Shown: one piece after another, positions 1 to 9,132 of the stretch
How the letters are laid out: every line of letters starts with the position of its first letter
Position numbering within the stretch: the first letter of the stretch is position 1
Assembly: GCF_002464935.1 (NCBI RefSeq)
Contig: NZ_NBYY01000034.1
Location: forward strand, 62,001 to 126,000
Reading direction: 5' to 3'
Length of the DNA stretch: 64,000 nt
Source of the DNA: Candidatus Enterovibrio escicola
GTDB lineage: Bacteria > Pseudomonadota > Gammaproteobacteria > Enterobacterales > Vibrionaceae
Made by a program: the position numbers and the translations under genes
The notes under the pieces: model-generated
What the model was told of the DNA's origin: nothing
The model's database searches: none
The model's input: the letters and a program-made list of their open reading frames with translations, nothing else

Positions 1-143
1 CACGGTTTACTGATGCTTGATTATACTGTTCCAGTTGCTAATCTTGTGCTTGGCCTTTCCCTTTCCCATCATCACCTCCCACTTAACTCCATGATAATCT
101 GATCCTAGAAATTACGATTAGTTAAGATATTTAGGAAACAACG
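1..143 (-). mobile_element. IS5-family remnant, left end (lineage A)
   Basis: The first bases are the 5' end of an IS5-type element read on the minus strand. They encode the transposase start (MGK-KAKHKISNW type) and stop at the terminus ending aacaacgcc near 143. The same terminus recurs near 21,544, 33,775 and 41,578. Only the end is left, and a stop codon follows within the visible reading frame. Confidence 0.7.
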
Positions 144-157
144 CCAGTAAAGTATAT

Positions 158-246
158 AACCTCAGATCTGCATAAGCGCTTGCTTAGCAAGCCGAACTTC
201 AAGATGACTAAGTTTGATAAGCAAGCGCTTATGCAGATCTGAGGTT
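158..246. repeat. Palindromic miniature IS982 derivative (copy 1, 89 bp)
   Basis: Two copies of the IS982 right terminus face each other. The left arm starts aacctcagatctgcataag and the right arm ends with its reverse complement, with about 30 bp of subterminal IS982 sequence between them. There is no coding capacity. No clear flanking direct repeat is visible. Related 44-bp forms lie at 3456-3499 and 35,910-35,953. Confidence 0.75.
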
Positions 247-399
247 AACTATGAAAGAATCCATTTTCTATACGGAAATCAACTTATTGAATTCATAACC
301 GACTAATTGCGCAGAATACGTCTTAAAATTACGAAACTTAGATTGATGAAAAGATATAATAATCGTCATTATGTTACTGATTGGAAGGATAAAATGTTT
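247..399. other. Unassigned spacer
   Basis: AT-rich sequence between two IS982-derived pieces. I see no gene and no recognisable element in it. Confidence 0.4.
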
Positions 400-587
400 A
401 TTTCTTGTTTTGAAATCTAAAATCCGGTATTTTTCTAAACAGAAAGGTAAATCTGACAGAAATAGTCGATAATGATAAAAAAGTATCTAACTTATTCATG
501 TTAAAGTATTTTTATAATTGATTATTTGATTCAAACGATCAGATCTCGACTTGGGAAATTAGTTCATTCCTTATGCGCAGATAGGGT
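400..587 (-). mobile_element. IS982 remnant, left end
   Basis: On the minus strand the sequence starts with the IS982 left terminus (aaccctatctgcgcataag) and then encodes a degraded transposase start (MNKLDTF...), matching the MNNLDAVF start seen in better copies. The outer end lies 3 bp beyond the leuS stop codon, so the element abuts the 3' end of leuS directly. Confidence 0.75.
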
Positions 588-590
588 TAA

Positions 591-3014
591 TTATTCATCA
601 GTGAGAACATTGATCCCCCCCCCATAAATATGAATTATTCGTTTTATTTTTTTCCCTTCGAGTGATTCTCTTAGCTCTGAAAGCATTGTTTCTTCATCTT
701 CTTCTTTTTGATGGAAAGAGATGAATTTGCCATTTATCATAAGCTTTATCCTCTTAATAATTTGAGAGGAATTCTGAGGCCACTTTTGTTCATATACGTG
801 TCCTAAATTTCTAGAGAGCGTCCATAACTCGCAACATATGTGTGGTGCAAATGGGTATAGTGTAATGAGAAGCTTTCTTTGGGTTGAAGGAGAAATATTG
901 TTCTCATTCTTCTCTACTACATTGATGAATTCCATGAATGCAGCAACAGCTGTATTGAAGTTGAAGTTCTTAAAGGATCTGTCAACTCTATTGAATGCAA
1001 TTTTCCAAGCATTATCTATTAACTCCACTTTTCCACTATCTAGTTTATTCGATGGTATCGAATATATCGAATAAATACGATTAACTAACCGTTCGCATCC
1101 TTTAATTGAGTTATACTGCCACTTCTTACTTTTTCCCAATGGGCCAATGAACATCATATAGAGACGGAATGTATCAACCCCGTATTTATTAATGACAGTC
1201 TCCGGAGTTACAACGTTTAACAGTGATTTAGACATTTTTGTATGAAAAACTTCAAGTTTTTCACCCGTCTTTTTTGAGACATAACCATCGACTGTAACTT
1301 CCGTTTCATCAACTGGAATAATTCGCCCCGTCTCACTTTGGAAGGCGTCTGCTGTCACAAGTCCTTGATTAAACAGTTTCCTAAACGGTTCCTTAAATGA
1401 AACTAATCCAATATCATATAAAACCTTATGCCAAAATCTTGCATATAGCAGATGCATTGTTGCATGAGCTGCTCCGCCTATATATAAGTCTACTTCTTTC
1501 CAATACTCTAATGCGGCTTCGGAAAATGGTTCAACGTCATTTTTTGGATCCATAAAGCGCAGATAGTACCAGCAAGAACCTGCCCAACTAGGCATAGTGT
1601 CGGTTACCCTAGTTAACTTTTCACCATTTTCTGTTTTCTTAATAACCCACTCTGTTTCCCTAAGCAATGGGCTTTTACCATCTTTGGTTGGAAGGTAACT
1701 CTCTACTTTTGGTAGAGTAATCGGAAGTTCGTTAAGTGATGCTGGTATAATCTTACCACTCTTGTCTTTATAGAGTGGTATAGGCTCACCCCAATAGCGT
1801 TGTCTAGAAAAAATCCAATCATGCAGTCTATAACGTGTGTTAACTTCACCTAATTCATTCTCTTCTATGAATTTGGTTACACTATTACGTGCTATCAGCG
1901 GAGTTAACCCAGTTAGGAAGCTAGAGTTTACTAGTAGTTCCTCTCCTTGGTCATCAGTCTCTATAACTTTAGTGGACGGTAAGCCCATGGACTGAGAAAG
2001 TCGTCGATCACGATCGTCATGTACTGGTACACACATAACGGCTCCTTGACCATAAGAAGACAGAACATAGTTAGAAATTAAAACCGGTAGTTTTTCTTTT
2101 GTCATAGGGTGGATGGCGACAGACCCTGTATGTACACCTACAATTGATTCAACGCTAGCGGAGTTAACTTTATTCAAGCGTGAAATTTGTTCTTCTCTGG
2201 AGAGGGAAATCATCAAATCGGATAAATTAGGGTGCTCGGGAGATATAATTACAGCATTAACACCATAGATGGTTTCTGGTTTAGTTGTAAAAACCTTTAA
2301 ACTATTATCAACACCAACAATATCGAATTTTATATCAGTTCCGGTTGACTTTCCGATCCATTCTCGTTGCATCTTTTTTATGGATTCTGGCCAGTCAAGG
2401 TCATTTAAATCTTCAAGCAATCGTTCAGCGTACTTGGTGATCTTAATAGTCCATTGTTTTAGAGGTTTTCTTATGCACGGATAATCACCACGTTCAGACT
2501 TTCCATCAATTACTTCTTCATTGGCTAGAACAGTTTTTAGCTCCTCACACCACCAAACATATTGCTCTGACTCATATATAAGCCCTCTATCGTATAATTT
2601 CAAGAACAAAAATTGAGTCCATTTATAATAGGACTCCTCACAAGTGGATATTTCACGGCGCCAGTCGTAACTCAGACCCATATTTTTAAGTTGACGTCGG
2701 AAATTATCACAGTTTGTTTTAGTTGATTCTTGTGGACTAATTCCAGTTTTAATAGCGAACTGCTCAGCAGGAAGGCCAAAGGCATCCCAACCCATAGGGT
2801 GTAGAACATTAAAACCACTCATTCGCTTTTTGCGAGCAATTATATCTGAACCTATGTACCCGACAGCATGACCAACATGTAATCCATTTCCTGAAGGGTA
2901 AGGGAACATGTCTAATATGTAGTATTTTGGTTTTTGTGAATTATTGTTTGCTACAAATGCTGAAGAGTCTTCCCAATATTTCTGCCACTTCTCTTTTATA
3001 TACTTTTGATCCAC
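591..3014 (-). CDS. leuS: Leucyl-tRNA synthetase, non-gammaproteobacterial type
   Basis: Class I aminoacyl-tRNA synthetase that charges tRNA-Leu in the cytoplasm. The 807-residue frame looks complete: catalytic HIGH-type motif HVGH near residue 48, a CP1 editing domain with the threonine-rich TTKPET segment and the HDDRD motif, the KMSKS signature (TKMSKSLLN), and a C-terminal tRNA-binding end. The start is GTG with AAGGA about 10 bases upstream. Phrases such as FPYPSGNGLHVGH, VLANEEVIDGKSERG and DLDWPESIK resemble LeuRS of chlamydiae, spirochaetes or Bacteroidetes, not the Vibrio/E. coli protein of about 860 residues. It is not at the native leuS site, where a decayed relic remains (13,683-14,100), so it probably supplies the only LeuRS activity. 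IS982 derivatives lie on both sides. A G9 run sits in the last codons. Function is near certain; foreign origin is a motif-based inference. Confidence 0.95.
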   Translation of the reverse strand: MDQKYIKEKWQKYWEDSSAFVANNNSQKPKYYILDMFPYPSGNGLHVGHAVGYIGSDIIARKKRMSGFNVLHPMGWDAFGLPAEQFAIKTGISPQESTKTNCDNFRRQLKNMGLSYDWRREISTCEESYYKWTQFLFLKLYDRGLIYESEQYVWWCEELKTVLANEEVIDGKSERGDYPCIRKPLKQWTIKITKYAERLLEDLNDLDWPESIKKMQREWIGKSTGTDIKFDIVGVDNSLKVFTTKPETIYGVNAVIISPEHPNLSDLMISLSREEQISRLNKVNSASVESIVGVHTGSVAIHPMTKEKLPVLISNYVLSSYGQGAVMCVPVHDDRDRRLSQSMGLPSTKVIETDDQGEELLVNSSFLTGLTPLIARNSVTKFIEENELGEVNTRYRLHDWIFSRQRYWGEPIPLYKDKSGKIIPASLNELPITLPKVESYLPTKDGKSPLLRETEWVIKKTENGEKLTRVTDTMPSWAGSCWYYLRFMDPKNDVEPFSEAALEYWKEVDLYIGGAAHATMHLLYARFWHKVLYDIGLVSFKEPFRKLFNQGLVTADAFQSETGRIIPVDETEVTVDGYVSKKTGEKLEVFHTKMSKSLLNVVTPETVINKYGVDTFRLYMMFIGPLGKSKKWQYNSIKGCERLVNRIYSIYSIPSNKLDSGKVELIDNAWKIAFNRVDRSFKNFNFNTAVAAFMEFINVVEKNENNISPSTQRKLLITLYPFAPHICCELWTLSRNLGHVYEQKWPQNSSQIIKRIKLMINGKFISFHQKEEDEETMLSELRESLEGKKIKRIIHIYGGGINVLTDE

Positions 3015-3455
3015 TTTAAATTACATCCTTTACTATGTGTATCATGCAAAAATTTAATCATACTCTACTCCCTTACATAATAGGAACTGCTTAGTGTTGA
3101 GTCAATTATGAGTGTCGCACCAAAAATTCTAATTATTCTAGGTTTCACAGATAAAACGGCCGTAGTTTCTGGAATGTTGGCTCTATTCATTCGAGTATAA
3201 GTTATAATTATTGCAGATAGTTTCAGCACAAACGATGCTAACGCAATAGGGTATGAATAGACCTTTTCCTCTAGTCAGATGTATCTTATATATTTTTTCC
3301 AGCTTGTCTTTGATAGCACCACTGCTACCAAGGATAATCAACTAATGAGTGCGAGAGGAGTGGGTTTGATCGCGTACTTTCTTGATTTAAATCGTAACGA
3401 ACGCAATGTTCATTGTTATGTTTAAGGTACAAGCTAGATTGTTAAATATTTAAAT
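3015..3455. other. Non-coding spacer upstream of leuS
   Basis: About 440 bases without a convincing gene. A short open stretch near 3108-3200 (MSVAPKILII...) encodes about 31 hydrophobic residues and then stops. It could be a fragment of a lost membrane protein, but I cannot name it. The leuS promoter would have to lie here. Confidence 0.35.
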
Positions 3456-3499
3456 AACCTCAGATCTGCATAAGCAAGCGCTTATGCAGATCTGAGGTT
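3456..3499. repeat. Perfect 44-bp palindrome from IS982 right ends (copy 2)
   Basis: A nearly perfect inverted repeat of the IS982 right terminus (arms aacctcagatctgcataag), with almost no loop. It is flanked on both sides by atttaaat (3448-3455 and 3500-3507), the size expected for an IS982-type target duplication. That octamer is itself palindromic, so it could instead extend the hairpin. Confidence 0.8.
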
Positions 3500-3696
3500 A
3501 TTTAAATCACAATGAACATATTGAATGCACTTGAATTCAGGTATGACAAAAAAAGATGCACATATACGGCATAATGTAGTGTTGCCACGACTCACATGAT
3601 CAGAAGCTCCTTCCAGGATTGTTGAAATCAGGAAAGGTATCAACATCAGTTAATATAAATGAAAAGAACAAACTACGTTGGGGTGCGCGTAGCACA

Positions 3697-4662
3697 TTAC
3701 TTTATTTCCACACCCATTGCTTGCAGATCAGCATGATAAGAAGAGCGAACAAATGGACCACACGCTGCCTGTGTGAAACCTAGTTCCAAGGCAATCCCTT
3801 TCAGCTCGTCAAACTCACTTGGTGGTGCGTAACGTTTAACGGGTAAGTGATGACGGCTTGGTGCCAAGTATTGTCCGATTGTCAGCATGGTAACGCCGTG
3901 CCTGCGTAGATCTTTTAATACCTCAACGATTTCTTCCTTAGTTTCACCAAGTCCGATCATCAGACCGGATTTTGTCGGTACACTTGGGTGCATTTCATTA
4001 AATTTCTTTAGTAATTTCAGTGACCATTTGTAGTTAGCCCCTGGACGAGCTTCGTAGTATATACGTGGTGCTGTTTCGAGGTTATGGTTGAACACATCGG
4101 GTGGACTCTCTTTTAACAACTTTAATGCTGTGTCCATTCGTCCCCGAAAATCAGGGACTAAAATCTCGATCCTAATTTCTGGATTCAGTATACGAATTGC
4201 TCGGGTACAGTCAGCAAAATGTTGCGCCCCCCCGTCACGAAGATCATCTCGGTCAACCGATGTTACAACCACATACTTTAGTCCCAGATTGCGGATAGTT
4301 TGCGCCAGTTTTATCGGTTCTAGTGCATCTGGTGCATTAGGACGTCCATGTGTAACGTCGCAGAATGGGCATCGTCGGGTACAAATGACACCCAAAATCA
4401 TAAAGGTGGCTGTGCCTTGGTTGAAGCACTCGGAAAGATTTGGACAGGAGGCCTCTTCGCAGACCGAGTGTAGATTATTGTTACGCATGATAGACTTAAT
4501 GTCTTGAATACGTTTTGTATCTGCTGGGAGCTTGATCCTCAACCACTCTGGCTTGTGCTGTCTCTCCTGCTTCTGGATTGGCATATTCTTAACTGGGATG
4601 AGCACCATCTTATCTGCATTACGGTACTTCATGTCTTGTTTTATTTTGGTAGGTTTGCTCAT
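3697..4662 (-). CDS. lipA: Lipoyl synthase
   Basis: Radical SAM enzyme that inserts two sulfurs into protein-bound octanoyl groups to make lipoyl cofactors for pyruvate and 2-oxoglutarate dehydrogenases and the glycine cleavage system. The 321-residue length is normal. The auxiliary cluster cysteines are seen in [12 protein letters not shown] and the radical SAM CxxxCxxC in CTRRCPFC. The C-terminal serine region (FVRSSYHAD) is kept. It lies 26 bp after lipB on the same strand, forming the usual lipB-lipA pair. Confidence 0.97.
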   Translation of the reverse strand: MSKPTKIKQDMKYRNADKMVLIPVKNMPIQKQERQHKPEWLRIKLPADTKRIQDIKSIMRNNNLHSVCEEASCPNLSECFNQGTATFMILGVICTRRCPFCDVTHGRPNAPDALEPIKLAQTIRNLGLKYVVVTSVDRDDLRDGGAQHFADCTRAIRILNPEIRIEILVPDFRGRMDTALKLLKESPPDVFNHNLETAPRIYYEARPGANYKWSLKLLKKFNEMHPSVPTKSGLMIGLGETKEEIVEVLKDLRRHGVTMLTIGQYLAPSRHHLPVKRYAPPSEFDELKGIALELGFTQAACGPFVRSSYHADLQAMGVEIK

Positions 4663-4688
4663 AATTAGTTGCTTTTTTCTGTTAGGGA

Positions 4689-5315
4689 CTAGACCTGATC
4701 ATAATTCAGGTGATGAATCAGTTTATCTACTAACACAGGGCAAAGATCAGTCAGTGAAGCAGGACCCCCTAAATCGATAGTTTGCGTCATGGTCATATCA
4801 GTATATCCGCATGGGTTAATGCGCAGAAATGGCGACAAATCCATGTTGACGTTTATCGCTAGACCATGGAATGAATAGCCTCGGCGAATTCGGAAACCCA
4901 ATGAGCAGATCTTATCTTTTCCCACATAGACTCCTGGTGCATCAGGACGTGCATTTGATTCAATACCAAACTGTACCAGTGTATCGATTACTGTATTCTC
5001 GATATGTGAGATGAATTCACGCACACCAATTCTTTTACGTTTTAGATCGATTAAGATGTATGTCACCAGTTGACCTGGGCCATGATAAGTTACTTGTCCG
5101 CCACGATCACTCTGAACTACTGGAATATCTCCTGTTTCCAAAAGATGTTTTGTTTTTCCAGCTTGGCCTTGCGTAAAAACTGCTTCATGTTCAACAAACC
5201 AAATTTCATCAAATGTTTTATTTTGTCGTGTATCAGTGAAGGTATGCATAGCCTGTAAGGTTTGTTGATACTTTCGCAATCCAAGTTGTCTGATAATAAG
5301 ACTGTTTCGTTGCAA
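4689..5315 (-). CDS. lipB: Octanoyl-[ACP]:protein N-octanoyltransferase
   Basis: Transfers octanoate from acyl carrier protein to lipoyl domains, the step before LipA. The 208-residue protein has the family core: [14 protein letters not shown], the catalytic lysine in KICSLGF, and the catalytic cysteine in INPCGY. It starts at ATG 5315 and is followed directly by lipA. Confidence 0.96.
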   Translation of the reverse strand: MQRNSLIIRQLGLRKYQQTLQAMHTFTDTRQNKTFDEIWFVEHEAVFTQGQAGKTKHLLETGDIPVVQSDRGGQVTYHGPGQLVTYILIDLKRKRIGVREFISHIENTVIDTLVQFGIESNARPDAPGVYVGKDKICSLGFRIRRGYSFHGLAINVNMDLSPFLRINPCGYTDMTMTQTIDLGGPASLTDLCPVLVDKLIHHLNYDQV

Positions 5316-5467
5316 AATGGCACCTGCTTTTTGCTGTTTTAAGAAAAGTTTGTTTTAAACAAACAATAACTGAAAAATTGAGTTAATACCTATGAGTTAT
5401 TATGAGAAATGTCTGAATTAACAGCGATCGGTATTTTTAAGTATATTACTAGAGCGTGAACTTAAAG

Positions 5468-5737
5468 CTAGAGAACCATACGTACGATATCAATCGCACC
5501 CAACTCTTTGTATAACGTTTCAATTTGTTCAATTGAAGTTGCCGTAATCGTAACAGATACTGCGTTATAGGTACCTTTGCCACTCGGAGTCACCTTTGGT
5601 GTGTAAATACCAGGTGCATGACGTTGGATGACTTCTAAAATCCGATCTGTCAGATCTAGTTGTGCATACCCCATCACTCGATAAGAAAAGGTACATGGAA
5701 ACTCAAGTAGATCTTTTAGTGTTGGTTGTTTTTGCAT
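5468..5737 (-). CDS. ybeD: DUF493 family protein YbeD
   Basis: Small cytoplasmic protein of 89 residues with the ACT-like fold of the YbeD/DUF493 family. It begins [19 protein letters not shown] and contains the conserved VMG, RHAPG and SVTITATS segments. Its position between dacA and lipB is the standard enterobacterial and Vibrio arrangement. Its biochemical role is not settled; a regulatory link to lipoate metabolism is often assumed from the neighbourhood. Confidence 0.93.
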   Translation of the reverse strand: MQKQPTLKDLLEFPCTFSYRVMGYAQLDLTDRILEVIQRHAPGIYTPKVTPSGKGTYNAVSVTITATSIEQIETLYKELGAIDIVRMVL

Positions 5738-5922
5738 TAGGCACTCTAAATTTAGTATTGGATATTCCTATGACGAACCTTATTGCGTTGAATTGATCAC
5801 CTACTGTACTTAGAACATATAGCAATCGCTCTGTTATCAGAGAATAACATCCTGAGTTTTGAAGGAGATAGGTAGTTCAAGACACTAAGTGGTAAAATCA
5901 GTTTGTGCCATTTCTTCTACTT

Positions 5923-7104
5923 CTAAATGCGTTGTGAGAATAAGCTTTTGATAAACATGATGATATAATCTAATAAGCGACTTAATAAACCACCTTGTGG
6001 TACATCGTTCAGGGCAACTAGCGGATATTCCGAGATATCTTCACCATCTACTTGATAGAACAATTTTCCTACAATATCACCTTTAGCAATTGGTGCTTTC
6101 AACGTCTTTTCAAGTAAAAATTTTGCTTCCAAGTTACGAGTTTCACCACGAGGTAGTGTCACATAGGTATCTTTATTAACACCTAGCGCGACTCGCTTAA
6201 TATCTCCCATCCACACTTTTTCGATTACAAATGTTTCATTTGCTTTATGTGGTACCACCGTTTCAAAGAAACGGAAGCCGAAGTTCAACAGTTTTTTGCT
6301 TTCTGCCTTACGGGCATTCACGCTATTGGTACCCATAACAACGGCGATTAAACGCATTTTTCCTTCAATTGCAGAGCTCACTAAATTGTAGCCTGCTTTG
6401 TCGGTATGGCCAGTTTTTATGCCATCGACATTCATGCTTTTATCCCAAAGCAAACCATTACGGTTGTATTGGGTAATTTTGTTATAGGTAAACGATTTCT
6501 CTTTGTAAATTCGGTATTCTTGTGGCACATCACGAATCAAAGCTTGTGCCAGTAGTGCAAGATCATAAGACGTCGAATATAAGTCAGGATGATCTAGACC
6601 ATGCGAGTTCGAGAAGTTAGTGTTATTCATGCTCAAGGACTTTGCCCAGTCGTTCATCAGGTCAACAAACGAATCTTCAGAACCGGCTACGTGTTCAGCC
6701 ATTGCGACACAGGCATCGTTACCTGATTGGATAATGATACCACGGTTTAAGTCAGATACTTTTACTGAGGTTCCGACTTCAATGAACATTTTCGAACTGC
6801 CTGGGAAGTTTTTTGCCCATGCATTTTGGCTGATAATGACGTCGTCATCTAAAGTGATATTACCACGCTTGATCTCCTGACCAATTACGTAGCTGGTCAT
6901 CATTTTGGCTAAACTTGCAGGATTTAAACGTTCATAGGGATTGTACTCAGCCAATACTTTTCCTGAGTTGTAATCCATCAAGACATACCCCTTTGCAGCG
7001 ATTTGAGGCGTATCTGGTACAACTAAAGGCACTGCAAAGGAGACTGAAGTTAGAAAGGCAGTCAACAAGGCTAAAGAGCGAAACAAGAAAGGTTTATTTA
7101 TCAT
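5923..7104 (-). CDS. dacA: D-alanyl-D-alanine carboxypeptidase (PBP5-type)
   Basis: Low-molecular-weight penicillin-binding protein that trims the terminal D-alanine of peptidoglycan stem peptides in the periplasm. A signal peptide occupies the first 24 or so residues (FLFRSLALLTAFLTSVSFA). The active-site motifs are SxxK in NPASLAKMM, SxN in QSGND and KTG in IKTGHTDKAG. A C-terminal amphipathic helix (RLLDYIIMFIKSLF) anchors it to the inner membrane. At 393 residues it is full length. Confidence 0.97.
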   Translation of the reverse strand: MINKPFLFRSLALLTAFLTSVSFAVPLVVPDTPQIAAKGYVLMDYNSGKVLAEYNPYERLNPASLAKMMTSYVIGQEIKRGNITLDDDVIISQNAWAKNFPGSSKMFIEVGTSVKVSDLNRGIIIQSGNDACVAMAEHVAGSEDSFVDLMNDWAKSLSMNNTNFSNSHGLDHPDLYSTSYDLALLAQALIRDVPQEYRIYKEKSFTYNKITQYNRNGLLWDKSMNVDGIKTGHTDKAGYNLVSSAIEGKMRLIAVVMGTNSVNARKAESKKLLNFGFRFFETVVPHKANETFVIEKVWMGDIKRVALGVNKDTYVTLPRGETRNLEAKFLLEKTLKAPIAKGDIVGKLFYQVDGEDISEYPLVALNDVPQGGLLSRLLDYIIMFIKSLFSQRI

Positions 7105-7213
7105 AGTTTTAGGTACTTAATTGGCATGTTCTAAGCAAAAACTGCTAACCTTCTGTCAGGTCAGCTAATCTAGTCTCAGAAAGGGCTATATGAACACATA
7201 TATTTATGTCATT

Positions 7214-8011
7214 CTATTTCTTCGAACGTTTATCGGCAATAGGCTCAGTGACGATAAATGCCTCTTTTATTTTATGTTGCCGTACTGTTATTACCACATT
7301 TTGTGTTTGTACGTAGTTATAAAAAGGTCCTAAACGAATACGATATACATCTCCTGATTGATTAATATCAGAAGGAAGGTCAAATCTTTTGCTAAATATA
7401 GCGGCAGCTCGCATTGCTTTTGATCTATCACTGAGGGAGGCCAGTTGTACAAAATAGCGATTTAAACATGCCCTTTGGCATTCGGTATTTCCTGAAGGTT
7501 TGTCCACTGTGAATAAGGTGACTTTCACTAACGCTGTGCCTGTTCTCAGGATATCAAGTTTCAAGGCTGCAGCATAGCTTAAATCTATCACACGTCCCTT
7601 ATAAAAAGGGCCTCTATCATTAACACGCACAATCGTTTTTTTTCCATTATTCGTGTTTTCTACCTCAACATAGCTTGGTAGTGGCAAGCTTTTATGAGCA
7701 GCAGACATGGAATACATATCGTAAATTTCACCATTGGCTGTTTTATAACCGTGAAATTTTTCACCATACCATGACGCCATTCCTGTCTCAGAAAATCCAT
7801 ATGGTGCTGTAAGCACCTCATAATTTTGACCAAGAACTGAATAATTTCGGTTTCCAGCTTGGCTTGAAGGCTCATAGCGTGGCTGCGCATCTTCGATATA
7901 GGTTAATGTTAGCGCGGTTCTTGGCGCTTTGTCGGCCGTCAGGATATAACGGCTTTTATTTGATGCACAGCTTGAGAGTAATATAGTTATGATAATCATG
8001 TATATCCTCAT
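7214..8011 (-). CDS. rlpA: Septal ring lytic transglycosylase, lipoprotein RlpA
   Basis: Outer-membrane lipoprotein of 265 residues. The lipobox LLSSC is at residues 11-15. The double-psi beta-barrel domain (MASWYGEKFHG to VNDRGPFYKGRVIDLS) is followed by a C-terminal SPOR-like domain that would bind denuded septal peptidoglycan. The start codon overlaps the rodA stop by one base (TAATG), showing translational coupling. The second half of the linker is short compared with E. coli RlpA. Confidence 0.93.
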   Translation of the reverse strand: MRIYMIIITILLSSCASNKSRYILTADKAPRTALTLTYIEDAQPRYEPSSQAGNRNYSVLGQNYEVLTAPYGFSETGMASWYGEKFHGYKTANGEIYDMYSMSAAHKSLPLPSYVEVENTNNGKKTIVRVNDRGPFYKGRVIDLSYAAALKLDILRTGTALVKVTLFTVDKPSGNTECQRACLNRYFVQLASLSDRSKAMRAAAIFSKRFDLPSDINQSGDVYRIRLGPFYNYVQTQNVVITVRQHKIKEAFIVTEPIADKRSKK

Positions 8012-9132
8012 TACAAAGCCTTTGAAAGCATTTTCCTGTGAGTGTGGATTGACATCAGTATACCGAAACCTGCCATAATGGTTACCATGGATGTTCCGCC
8101 GTAGCTAACTAGTGGTAGTGGTACACCAACCACGGGTAAGAGACCGCTTACCATACCAATGTTAACAAATACGTAAACAAAGAAACTCAGCACAATACTA
8201 CCTGCCATCATGCGACCAAAAGCAGTTTGTGCACGACTTGCTAGCATTAAACCTCTGCCGATGATAAAAAGGTATAACATTAGTAAGCTCGTCACGCCTA
8301 TCAAGCCCCATTCTTCAGCGAAGACAGAAAATATAAAATCAGTGTGACGTTCTGGTAGGAATTCAAGTTGTGACTGAGTGCCGTGAAGCCAACCTTTGCC
8401 GCTTACCCCTCCTGATCCAATTGCAATTTTTGACTGAATAATATGGTAACCTGCGCCAAGTGGATCAGATTCAGGATTAAACAGAGTACGTACTCTCATT
8501 CGCTGGTATTCATGCATAAAGAAAAACCACAGAACGGGGACAAATGCGGCAATTGAAGTAGTTGCTGAAATGATGATTTTCCAGCTGATACCTGATAAAA
8601 AAAGCACGAATATGCCGGAGGCAGCAATGAGGATTGAGGTACCTAAATCTGGTTGTTTTGCGATCAGAATCGTGGGTATGAATACCAGTAAAAAACCAAC
8701 TAATAAGGTGCGTAAACTTGGGGGTAAAGGTTCTTTACTGAGAAAACGTGCAATCATTAAAGGCACAGCAAGCTTGATTAGTTCTGATGGTTGAAAAGTA
8801 AAAATACCGAAGTCCAGCCAGCGTTGAGCACCTTTGGCTATTTGACCAAATAGGAGGACGGCAATGAGCATAATTATCCCAGTTACATAGAGACAAGGAG
8901 CCCAGAATTCAAAGTATCGAGGTGATATTTGTGCCAGTATGAGCATTACGCAAAACGCTAGCAACAAACGAAATACTTGGCGTTCCATCATGGCAACGTT
9001 TTGTCCGCTTGCACTCCACATTACCATCATGCTAAAGCACATTAGTGCTAAAATACACAATAGCAACGGCACGTCTATGTGGAACCGATCAAAAATGGGC
9101 TTTTTTTGATCCATCGATATAAAACGGCTCAT
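8011..9132 (-). CDS. mrdB: Rod-shape peptidoglycan glycosyltransferase RodA
   Basis: SEDS-family polytopic membrane glycosyltransferase that works with PBP2 in the elongasome. The 373-residue frame has many hydrophobic helices and the family signatures GAQRWLDFG, QPDLGTS, AEEWGLIG and PLPLVSYGGTSM. The start overlaps the mrdA stop (ATGA) and its stop overlaps the rlpA start. Retention suggests the cell still grows as a rod. Confidence 0.97.
   Translation of the reverse strand: MSRFISMDQKKPIFDRFHIDVPLLLCILALMCFSMMVMWSASGQNVAMMERQVFRLLLAFCVMLILAQISPRYFEFWAPCLYVTGIIMLIAVLLFGQIAKGAQRWLDFGIFTFQPSELIKLAVPLMIARFLSKEPLPPSLRTLLVGFLLVFIPTILIAKQPDLGTSILIAASGIFVLFLSGISWKIIISATTSIAAFVPVLWFFFMHEYQRMRVRTLFNPESDPLGAGYHIIQSKIAIGSGGVSGKGWLHGTQSQLEFLPERHTDFIFSVFAEEWGLIGVTSLLMLYLFIIGRGLMLASRAQTAFGRMMAGSIVLSFFVYVFVNIGMVSGLLPVVGVPLPLVSYGGTSMVTIMAGFGILMSIHTHRKMLSKAL

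Noticed and set aside
3456-3499. Palindrome as a rho-independent terminator of lipA
   Set aside because: Its arms are exactly the IS982 right terminus and recur elsewhere; there is no T run at the expected distance.
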